Shown here in pieces: positions 35,833 to 45,465 of a DNA stretch of 64,000 nt; within the stretch, counting starts at the first letter, position 1, and each line of letters begins with the position of its first letter. The position numbers and the translations under genes were made by a program. Origin of the DNA: Eucalyptus grandis (Eukaryota > Streptophyta > Magnoliopsida > Myrtales > Myrtaceae); assembly GCF_016545825.1 (NCBI RefSeq), contig NC_052616.1, forward strand, positions 56,179,623 through 56,243,622, given 5' to 3'. Below the pieces are notes generated by a model. It did no database searches. It was not told the origin of the DNA and saw nothing but the letters and a program-made list of their open reading frames with translations.

Positions 35833-36363
35833 GCTTGGACGGTGGCCCTCAACCGGCCACTCTCTCTCTTCCTCTCCCATTTTATTTCCCTAAATCTCCA
35901 TCATTGAAAATGATTATTTGCCTCTCCCCAAGCCAAAGCATGATTTACACTTGGCAATTTGAGAGAGACACGTGGCCTTCTCCATGCAAGGATGGGCCTC
36001 ATTCTTGGCTGGGCTTTGGGCTAGCAAATGGGCCGGTCAACAGCCCCTCCTTGGCTCCAATGGGCCGGCCATTCGGCCCTCCAAAATTCATGCTCTTGGG
36101 CCTAAGACCCAACCTAATTCAAATCAATTTTAATTTTCTTTTTAAACACTAATTAAATCTTATTAAACTGAAGTACTATATAGTAAAATTAAATAACTAA
36201 ACACTTAGAATTACAAACCTAGGGATTCTAATTCACAATGCACTCAGCCAGAGGTAAGCCATCCTCTTCCAAGATCTATCCATTTAAACTCGGCCATAGA
36301 TTTTAATACAAGATACTAATTGGAGCACCTCTAATGGCTAGCAAAGAATTTCAAGATGCCACA

Positions 36364-36379
36364 ATTCTCCCCTCCTTAG
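36364..36379 (-). other. Element B polypurine tract
   Basis: The minus strand reads CTAAGGAGGGGAGAAT immediately before the TGTGGCATC start of the 3' LTR, the expected plus-strand primer position. Confidence 0.8.
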
Positions 36380-36843
36380 AGAATTCTGTCCTCGAAATTA
36401 TACGCCACTCGTGCCTTCTTGAAACAAGGGTACTTTTCCTTCATCTGATCTTCACTTTCCCATGTGGCTTCCTCCATATCATGATGTTGCCATAATACCT
36501 TAACCAATGGGATCTTCTTAGTGCTAAGAATTTGTTCCTTCCGATCCAGTATCTGCACAGGCTCTTCGATATACCTCACTTTCTCATCAACTTTGATGGC
36601 TTCATGATCGAGTATGTGACCAGGATCTGACTGGTACTTCCTCAACATCGATATATGAAACACATCATGCAAATTTCCCAACTTAGGAGGCAACGCTAAA
36701 TGATAAGCTACATCCCCTATCCTTGCAAGTATCTCAAAAGGTCCGACAAATCTAGGGCTTAACTTACCCTTCATCCCAAATCGAGATATCCCTTTCATTG
36801 GAGATACTTTCAAGAATACATGGTCTCCTACACTAAATTCCAA
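36376..36843 (-). pseudogene. Element B integrase C-terminal domain and chromodomain-like tail
   Basis: An open stretch of 155 codons. It contains GPFEILARIGDVAYHLALPP, typical of the gypsy integrase C-terminal (GPY/F) region, then HDVFHISMLRKY. It ends with ATWESEDQMKEKYPCF, which resembles the W-E-x-E segment of gypsy chromodomains. This tail guides insertion to chromatin in chromoviruses. It is out of continuous frame with the integrase core above it. Confidence 0.8.
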
Positions 36844-36933
36844 AGGCCTCCTACGCCTATCTCCGTAGTCTTTCTATCTACTCTGAGCTGTTTTAAGCCT
36901 TTTTCTGATAATTTCAATAGCCTCAGTGGTAAC

Positions 36934-37700
36934 TTATACCAATTCAGGTCCTGTCAATTTCCTTTCACCTACTTCATTCCAACAGACAGGAGTCCTACAT
37001 CTCCTTCCATATAGTGCTTCATAGGGAGCCATGCCTATACTTTTCTGGAAACTATTATTACAGGCAAATTCCACCAAATGCAATCTTTCATCCCAATTTT
37101 CTTTGAAATAAATTACACAAGCCCTCAACATATCCTCTAATGTCTGGATTACTCTTTTTGTTTGTCCATCTGCGGGGATGAAAAGTGCTAAAGCGAAGTT
37201 TAGTTCCTAATGCAATTTGAAGACTTCGCCAAAAGTTCGAAGTAAATCTCGAATCCCAATCCGAGGTAATAGTCACTGGAACACCATGTAAGCGTACCAC
37301 TTGACTTACATATATGTCCGCATATTTTTCCATTGGGTAGTCCATGCGAACAGCTAGGAAATGAGCCGATTTAGTCAAACGGTCCACTATGACCCAAATA
37401 GAGTAATGACTGCTTGACGTCCTTGGTAATCCTTGTATGAAGTCCATTGTTATATGCTCCAATTTCCATTCTGGTATGTCTAATGGTCTCAAGAGTCATG
37501 CGGGTTTACGATGCTCCGCTTTTACTTTCTGGCACGTCAAACATTGAGAAACGTGCTTAGCCATATCTGCTTTCATACCATTCCACCAAAACTGCTGACG
37601 CAAATTCCTGTACATTGTACTACCCGGATGGATACTATAATTACTCTTATGTGCCTCCGACAGAACTTTCTTCTTTAATTCTTCATTGTCGGGAACACAA
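36934..37700 (-). pseudogene. Element B integrase (zinc-binding part and core), frameshifted
   Basis: Core pieces at 37492-37088 and 37131-36934. They show MDFIQGLPRTSSSHYSIWVI (first catalytic Asp), TSDWDSRF (usually SDRDxRF, an Arg-to-Trp change), then a frameshift after STFHP where HPQTDGQ is expected. The frame is regained at MLRACVIYFKENWDE and APYEALYGRRCRTP. The upstream zinc-binding region near 37500-37700 is present but interrupted by stops. It cannot make an active integrase. Confidence 0.8.
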
Positions 37701-37719
37701 AGTCGTCATTGGCATCTTA

Positions 37720-38262
37720 CTATTCCGTTATTAGAGACTTGAATTCTGATCTTTTTCCTAAAGACATATCGTCTTTTATTTTTAAAATCTCCGGGTTAGA
37801 CTCTTGCAGGATTTTAACTTTATGAATAATCTCTGGTTCAATCCTTAATGCATTAAGCATACCGGTAAGACAATCTACTTTTAATTTAAATTCTGAGTCT
37901 GTAACGAACTTTAACAATCTCCATTCCGCCATTCTTAAACTGGCCATCTCCATAGCCGACTTATGACTAAGAGCATCCGCTACTTTATTCGCCTTTCCTG
38001 GATGGTATTTTATCTCACAATCATAATCCTTTAACAACTCCATCCATCTCTTTTGTCTCATGTTCAACTCCTTTTGTGAGAACGGATACTTCAAACTCTT
38101 ATGGTTCGTATAAATCTCAAACTTTTCCCTATACAAATAGTGTCTCCATATCTTCAAGGCAAACACTATAGCTACTAGCTCTAAATCATGCATTGGATAG
38201 TTCAGCTCATGGGGTTTTAATTGTCTAGATGCATAGGCTACGACCTTGCCATGCTGTATCAA
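37720..38262 (-). pseudogene. Element B RNase H domain
   Basis: Contains [20 protein letters not shown], then YTNHKSLKY where active copies have TDHKSLKY. A catalytic acidic position is therefore Asn. ADALSHK follows, where ADALSRK is usual. It normally degrades the RNA of the RNA-DNA hybrid in the particle. Upstream it is separated from the RT by a frame break near 38262-38386. Confidence 0.8.
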
Positions 38263-38385
38263 AACACATCATAGTCCTTTGTGAGATGCATCACTATACA
38301 CTATAAAACCATCAGGTCTAGTTGGTATAGTCAGGATTGGAGCCGAGGTCAATTTCCTTTTAAGCTCTTGGAAACTCCTTTCACA

Positions 38386-39205
38386 TTACCCATTCCATTC
38401 AAATTTCACATTCTTTCGAGTCAACTTAGTTAAAGGACATTCCAGTCGTGAAAATCCTTTAATAAACCTCCTATAATAACCAGCCACTCCTAAGAAACTT
38501 CGTATTTCAGTAGGTGTCGTCGGCCTTGGCCAATTTGCTACCATCTCGACTTTTGCCGGGTCTACTGCAATTCCTTCTCCTGATACCAGATGCCCTAAAA
38601 ATATTATCTGGTCCAGCCAGAATTCACACTTACTAAACTTGGCATACAGCTTATGCTCTCTCAGGGTTTGCAAAACTATCCTCAAGTGTTGCTCATGCTC
38701 TTTAGGTCCTCTCGAATATATCAAGATGTTATCAATAAAAACAATCACAAACTGGTCTAAATAAGGTTTAAATACCCTATTCATTAAATCCATAAATGCA
38801 GCCGGCGCGTTAGTCAATCCAAATGGCATAACAAGGAACTCGTAGTGTCCATAACGAGTCCTGAACGCAGTCTTAGGAATGTCCTCTTTCTTAATTCTCA
38901 GCTAATAGTATCTCGACCTTAAGTCAATCTTAGAAAAGACCGAATTTCCCTGGAGTTGGTCAAACAGGTCATCAATTCTAGGCAAATGATACTTATTCTT
39001 AATGGTCACCTAGTTCAACTGCCTATAATCAATGCACAAGCGCATCGATCCATCTTTCTTTTTCACAAACAAGACTGGTGCACCCCAAGGTGAAGCACTT
39101 GGTCTAATGAATCATTTGTCAAGCAACTCCTGCAGTTGCACTTTCAATTCCTTCATTTCGACTAAGGCCATCCTATATGGGGCTTTTGATATAGGTCCTG
39201 TTCCA
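38386..39205 (-). pseudogene. Element B reverse transcriptase
   Basis: The C-terminal half is open (38829-38386) and starts [20 protein letters not shown]. The active-site box reads FIDNILIYS where FIDDILIYS is expected, so the second catalytic Asp is Asn. The N-terminal half (39205-38830) can be followed as [14 protein letters not shown] and FSKIDLRS but holds in-frame TAG codons, one of them at a former Gln (CAG). The enzyme would be inactive. Confidence 0.85.
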
Positions 39206-39209
39206 GGCA

Positions 39210-39833
39210 TTAATTCAATTTCAAACTCAATTTTCCGCTCTGGCGCAATCCAGGCAATTCCTCAGGGAATACATCTTGAAATTCGTTAACTACCTGAATT
39301 TCATCAACCTTAGGCTCTTCCTTAGTATAATCTCTAACCATGGCGAGGTACCCTTGACATCCTTTGTCAAGCAACACACGAGCTTCTACTTCCGAAATAA
39401 GTGCTACAGGTATATGAGTCTGACCTCCCAGAAATTCACAACTAGACTGATCAGGTAAGGTAAATTGGATTACTTTCCTATGACAATCCATCTGGGCACG
39501 ATACTTATGAAGCCAATCCATTCCTATGATAACATCAAAATCATACATGGCCATTACAACTAAGTCTATTTCCATATCCTTTCCCCCCATTGTTATTTTA
39601 CAATTTCCACACACCAGTGTAGACAATAACATATCCTTTAGAGGCGTAGAAACACAAAGAGGCGTCTCAAGAGGCATAGTTTCTATCTTACTCAACTGTC
39701 TATATCTTTCAGACACAAATGAATGCGTAGCACCCATATCAAACAATGCATATGCCTTTTTATCATTTATAAGGACCGTACCTGAGATAACATTTTTGGA
39801 AGCTTCCGCTTCCTCTTGGGTGATCGCATACAC
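39210..39833 (-). pseudogene. Element B aspartic protease region
   Basis: An open stretch of 207 codons. The active-site motif reads ALFDMGATHSFVS. Plant gypsy proteases usually have DSGA or DTGA here, so Asp is kept but the next residue is Met. DVIIGMDWLHKYRAQMDCHR follows, the usual C-terminal protease block. It would process Gag-Pol in an active copy. Confidence 0.8.
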
Positions 39834-39839
39834 TCTTCC

Positions 39840-40714
39840 TTATGTTGGTGGCCTCTGGGGATTCCTTGGTAAGTTTGGCCTAACAGCATTTCGCTGTGCC
39901 TGCTGCACCGAGCACATACTCGCGTGCGATCTTTCCTGAGGGCAGTTTCTCTTAATATGACCTATCTTTCCACAACCATAGCACTTTGGTTGCCCAATGC
40001 AAGGTCTTGAGCCATGTCGCCTACTACACATTCGACATTCTGCATCCGGATAAGGTGTCCTTCCCATATTCAGGCTACCCTTGCCTCTTCCAAAGTTCCC
40101 AAAATTATCATTCTTCTTAGATTCCCAGGTCTGACCTTGACCTGTGTAGGGTCTCTTACCCCGTCTCACATCACCAAAGGATAATGGTTTCTTATTCTCC
40201 GAATGTTCTCTCACCAACTCCTGCTCCACCAACTGTGCCCTTTCATATATCTCATTATAATCCCTTATGTTCAAAGGCACTAGTTGTTTCCTAATATCAG
40301 TCCTCAACCCTTTCAGAAATTCTTAGCTTTCTTGATCCTCAATTAGCATAGGAGCATATCTAGACAGTTCAGAAAATATAGCCTCATACTAGTCTACCGT
40401 CAACTCCTTTTGTTCTAACTGAACAAATTCAGTAATTTTCCTATCCTTAGCACAGTCAAAAAAATGCTTTTTATTAAAAGCTCTCACAAACTCTTCCTAG
40501 TTAACCTCGCACTGCGGGAAGATTGTGTCCCTCGATGCTCTCCACCAAAACTTTGCATTTCCCTCCAGTGGTACTCTGCCAAACTTATTTTCTCAGCAGT
40601 AGTGCAGTCCAACAACCTGAAAATTTGCTCCATTCCATCAATCCAATGTTCCGCCTCCTCAGGACTTCCCATTCCACCGAACTTAGGTGGCTTTAGCTTC
40701 AAAAACTGTTCCAC
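39840..40714 (-). pseudogene. Element B gag (capsid/nucleocapsid), interrupted
   Basis: 40714-40484 begins MEQFLKLKPPKFGGMGSPEE and continues with AEHWIDGMEQIF, typical of plant Retrotrans_gag. 40307-39840 is the C-terminal part with a CCHC zinc knuckle CYGCGKIGHIKRNC. Stops and frame breaks lie between the two. Gag would form the virus-like particle around the RNA. Confidence 0.85.
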
Positions 40715-41108
40715 CAGTCATTGAGTACGGTGTTCTGCTCTAGGTTGTTGCTGCACCTGCCTGCAGGATGTCTTCCATTCGGGGTTCAGCCCTAGCAGCA
40801 GAGGCTTCAGCCCTCAATGGATGAGCACTTCCAGCTCGCACCATGACTTTCCTACAATTTCCAAGCATTGCCTCAGGAATAATCTGAGACTCACTGTCTC
40901 CATTCAAAGCAACTACTACTACTACTACATAAGTAACATATACATGTTACTGGTACCTAAAGACAACTCAAAACTAACTACGAGGGATCTACGAGTGAAT
41001 ACTCATCACCAGTTATTCAATTATTCTGTTTTATATCCTATGGTGTGCATTGTCATCATGTTCCTCAATTTCCAAATGAGGCTCCTTATCACTCCACCTA
41101 TAACCATT

Positions 41109-41120
41109 GCTCTGATACCA
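41109..41120 (-). other. Element B primer-binding site (initiator tRNA-Met)
   Basis: The minus strand reads TGGTATCAGAGC, 11 bases inside the 5' LTR end (GGTGCCACA at 41140-41132). This is the standard iMet-type site. Confidence 0.9.
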
Positions 41121-41714
41121 AAAACGGCGGTTGTGGCACCCCGAACCACCTTAGGTCGCCACAGGCACCTAATGGAACACCTAATAGAACAATAGTTACA
41201 TCTTTTAGAAGAAGCGTCGTAAATCATAGACTCTTTTTTTTTTTTGAAACGGTCCCAGCGCGACTCATTAGCGGAAGCAAAATATAATATTGCCATCTCT
41301 CCCTCCAACAACCATGATACAAAAAGATAAAGCCACGACACTTTTATTTACATATTTTCCATGATGGGTTTCCTTGGGTCGGTACATCAAAAGAAAGGCC
41401 AGGACATGTAGCCACACTCGGCCATAACCCAAAAAAGAACACTCGACCAACTATGTCTATCGTGTAAGATCCCCCATCATCTAGTGTCGGCTAATCATCT
41501 CAAAAAGTTTCAGCTCCTACTTCTCACGCACGGGCCCTCACACCCATCCCGGTGCATCAGGCGATGGATGCAGCAACATCCCTCGCATTGCCCCATCTCG
41601 TCGAACGTGAACCGATATGAACTCCTGAATGACAGGGCCCTCAACTAGGCCTACATCGTACATCACTATCGCACGAACCCGAATAAACGTAAGACCAGGG
41701 ATGGTGGGACAGTC

Positions 41715-42140
41715 TGATGTGAATCGTTGCGGAAGGATCGTTCTACGAAGGCCTAGATGGTACGAATTACAAACCTCGACCTCCAATCAAACCTATGATT
41801 GTCAACCTCGGTATAAACGTGACTTGTTGACGAACACGTTCAACCAACCAATGTTATAGACGCCACAAGCGAAAGAATTCGCTATCTCGCTCGATAAGTC
41901 GAATTGACCGCCATAAGAGAATCTTGATTAGGTCAAGTCCTCAAAAGAAAGAAAAGAGAACCTCTCAATTCTTTTCCTAAAAAATAAAAAATATTTGTGT
42001 CCCCAAAGAAATTTGGCGAATCCTTTATATAGGCTGCCACACAAACGCTAAAAACCAACCCTAAAATTCTAATGCGTTATATTCTAAAATATCCCTATTT
42101 TAGAATATTCTTAAACAAGAATATATATAAATTGACTTGG
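41715..42140 (-). mobile_element. Element C 3' LTR (approximate inner limit)
   Basis: Non-coding sequence downstream of the integrase stop. It contains CTATATAAAGG on the minus strand and terminates in CA at 41715. The LTR start could not be fixed because no second copy remains. Confidence 0.6.
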
Positions 42141-44135
42141 TCAATTATTTGGTGACAAGATAATTAAATTGCACCAAGATTTCCAAGATTCTTCAAGATT
42201 TGATCCAAGGTCATCTTCACGCCAAAGATCACGAACCATGACGCCGACAACTTGCCTAAATTGTTTAGCCCGCGCTCGAGTAATCGAAGCAGTAGGAATA
42301 GACAATGGGTCCCTAGCACCTCCTCCTTGATATGACTCGATGTCCACATCATTCCCTCTCTCGTGCAAAGGATTTGTCCTCAAATCATCACTGGCATAAA
42401 AAAGAGTCAAGTCAGAAACATAAAATGTGGCACTAACGTTATACTTACCTGGAAGATCAAGCTTGTAAGCATTATTGTTAACTCTTTCCAAAACCATGAA
42501 TGGTCCATCCCCTCGTGGTAATAACTTAGAATGTCACTGCTCAGGAAATCTCTCTTTGCGCATGTGAACCCAAACCCAATTGCCAGGTTCAAACACCACT
42601 TCCTTACGCCCTTTGTTAGCTTGCCTTGCATATTGCTCAGTCTTGCGCTCAATATTTTTGCGCGTCTTCTCATGCAATGCCTTGACAAATTCAGCTTTCT
42701 TTGCTCCATCTAAATCCACACGCTTATCAACAGGTAAAGGGGTTAAATCTAACGGAGTTAATGGATTAAAACCATAGACAACCTCAAATGGTGTAAATTT
42801 AGTAGCAGAATGCATGCTCTTATTATATGCAAATTCAACATGTGGCAGACAATCTTCCCAAGATTTTATGTTCTTTTTAATAATAGCACGCAACAATACC
42901 CCTAAAGTTCTATTAACTACCTCAGTTTGACCATCGGTTTGTGGATGACAAGTAGTAGAAAATAACAACCATGTTCCTAGTTTTTTCCACAATGTTTTCC
43001 AAAAGTAGCTAAGAAATTTAGAATCTCGATATGAAACAATCAATCTAGGCATGCCATGCAAATGTACAACCTCCTTAAAGAACAAATTAGCAATATGAGA
43101 TGCATCATCAGTTTTATGACAAGGTATAAAATGAGCCATCTTTGAAAACCGATCAACAACCACATAAATAGAATCTCTACCATACTTAGACCTAGGCAAT
43201 CCTAACACAAAATCCATAGAAATATCAATCCAAGGATGCGTTGGAATAGGTAATGGTGTATACAAGCCATGTGGTTTAGTTGTAGACTTCGATTGCTTAC
43301 AAGCAATGCATCTTTCACAAACACGTATGACATCTCTCTTCATATGTGGCCAATAAAAATGTTCATACAGCACTTTATAAGTCTTATTAATGCCAAAATG
43401 CCCCATTAAACCACCACTATGCGCTTCTCGCACCAACAATTCACGCAAAGAACACTTAGGCAAACATAATTTGTTTTCACGAAAAAGATAACCTTCATGC
43501 CTATAAGATTTATCAAATGCAGCGTGTTCACATGCTTCATAGACTCTCCCAAAGTCATCATCATCAATATATAAGCCCTTGGTATGCTCAAAACCTAGAC
43601 ACTTTGCTTCTAAAATAGTTAGAATCGCATACCTTCGAGAAAGTGCATCGGCTACCACATTTTCCTCACCTTTCTCGTACTTGATCACATATGGAAAAGT
43701 CTCAATGAACTCCATCCATTTGGCATGTCTTTTATTCAAATTTTGCTGTCCTTTCAAGTACTTCAAGGTCTCATGGTTGTTGTGGATCACAAACTCCTTT
43801 GGCCATAAATAATGTTGCCAAGTCTCCAAAGCTCGCACTAAAGCATACATCTCCTTATCATAGGTAGGATAATTCAATGTTGCTCCACTCAATTTTTCGC
43901 TGAAATAAGCTATGGGACGCCCTCCTTGGATCAACATGGCTCCAATTCCTGTACTAGAAGCATCGCACTCTATCTCAAAAGTAGCACTGAAATTCGGCAA
44001 AGATAATAAAGGAGCATTAGTTAACTTATCTTTTAGCAGATTAAATGCTTTCTCTTGCTCTTCTCCCCACGTGAAACCCACGTGCTTCTTGATTACCTCA
44101 GTTAATGGTGTGGCAATAGTGCTAAAATTTCTCAC
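42141..44135 (-). pseudogene. Element C RNase H and integrase
   Basis: 44135-42534 is open for 533 codons, followed by 42497-42141 in another frame. Order: RNase H ([27 protein letters not shown]), HHCC zinc domain ([31 protein letters not shown]), and DDE core ([20 protein letters not shown]). The second catalytic block reads VSYRDSKF instead of VSDRDxKF. The Asp normally aligned to the DDE is therefore Tyr. The third acidic site is kept in [14 protein letters not shown]. The C-terminal part has a frame break near 42500. Confidence 0.85.
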
Positions 44136-44237
44136 AAATCATCAATAAAAACTCGCCAATCCATGAAAGCTACGCGCCTCTCCTATGGTCTTAGGTGTTG
44201 GTCATTCACGGATTGCTTTAACCTTTTCTTCATCAAC

Positions 44238-44744
44238 CTATATACCATTAGCACTTACAACAAATCCTAGAAATACTAATTTGTTGGTAACAAAAGAGCA
44301 CTTCTTTAGATTAACGTATAATTGCTTGGCCCTTAAAACCTGCAAGACAACTCGCACATGCTCAATATGGTCATCAGGACTTCGGCTATAAATTAAGATG
44401 TCATCGAAATAGACAACCACAAATCGACCAATAAAAGCACGCAAAACATGATTCATAAGTCGCATAAATGTGCTCGGTGCATTAGTTAATCCAAATGGCA
44501 TTACTAACCACTCATATAATCCATACTTGGTCTTAAATGCAGTTTTCCATTCATCACCTTCTTTCATCCGAATTTGATGATAGCCACTTTTCAAATCGAT
44601 CTTAGTGAAAACGCAAGAACCATGCAACTCATCCAACATGTCATCTAACCTAGGAATAGGATGTCGATACTTTACCGTAATATTATTGATTGCTCGGCAA
44701 TTGACACACATTCGCCAAGTTCCATCCTTCTTTGGCAGTAACAA
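44238..44744 (-). pseudogene. Element C reverse transcriptase
   Basis: 168 open codons from [20 protein letters not shown] to the region after the active site. The catalytic box [11 protein letters not shown] is intact. It is cut off from the RNase H by a short frame break (44136-44237) and from the protease linker by a frameshift near 44750. Confidence 0.88.
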
Positions 44745-44763
44745 AACAAGGACGGCGCACGGG

Positions 44764-45465
44764 CTAACACTCTCTCACATACCCCCGCTCCAATAGTTTG
44801 CTAACTTGCTGCTGAAGTTCCTTTGTCTCCTCGGGATTGCTTCGATATGCGGGTCGATTAGGTAATAGCGCACCAGGAATCAAGTCAATTTGATGTTCTA
44901 TGCCTCGAATCGGTGGTATCCCTCCAAGAAGTTCATCAGGAAAGACATCTTCAAATTTCTGCAATAAAGATACAACAGGACTAGGCAAACTTGGGTCAAG
45001 ATCGTTAGTAGAAAATAAAACCTCCTTGTACACAAGTACAAGCATTGGTCGATCTAGAACTAAAGCTCTCCTCACTTCACTTGATTTTGCATAAAAATTA
45101 TTTTGCCTCTTTTCTTTCCTCTCTTCTTTTCCCTCGGTTTTTACCACAATCTTTCTCTCGGCCTCTCCTTTTCCTTGCGTCTCAGACACACCACGCAAGC
45201 CCTCGAACTTCTCACCTTTTCTCTCTCTCTCGGCTTCTCGTTGTAACTTTAATTGATCTTGATACACCTCACTAGGTGTCATTGGTACCAAGGTATAAGT
45301 CTTTTGACTCATCATCAATGAATAATGATTAGTATACCCATCATGATGTACCTTTCGATCATATTGCCATGGTCTTCCAAGTAAGATATGACCCGCTTGC
45401 ATAGGTACAACATCACACTTTACCTCGTCCTTATATCTCCCTATCTCAAATGGAATTCAAACTAA
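44764..45465 (-). pseudogene. Element C protease end and linker to RT
   Basis: 45402 starts MQAGHILLGRPWQYDRKVHH, the block that closes the protease in this lineage, preceded in frame by IGRYKDEVKCDV. A Lys/Glu-rich linker (RKGEKFEG, KEERKEKRQ) leads to PSEVYQD earlier and IRGIEHQIDLIPGALLPNRP at the RT entry. The active-site Asp of the protease would lie in the deleted part. Confidence 0.8.

Larger units (their letters stand above)
33012..36363 (-). mobile_element. Element B 3' LTR (3352 bp)
   Basis: Full-length copy. It contains a tandem array (33954-34158), a (CT)n tract (35787-35829), and a repeat of GGGCC-rich sequence near its minus-strand start. It matches 41132-47509 outside the element C insertion. 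No TATA box could be placed with confidence. Confidence 0.9.

Noticed and set aside
42534..44135. 533-codon open frame as a host gene
   Set aside because: RNase H, zinc and integrase motifs show it is the pol region of a gypsy element with a mutated catalytic site.
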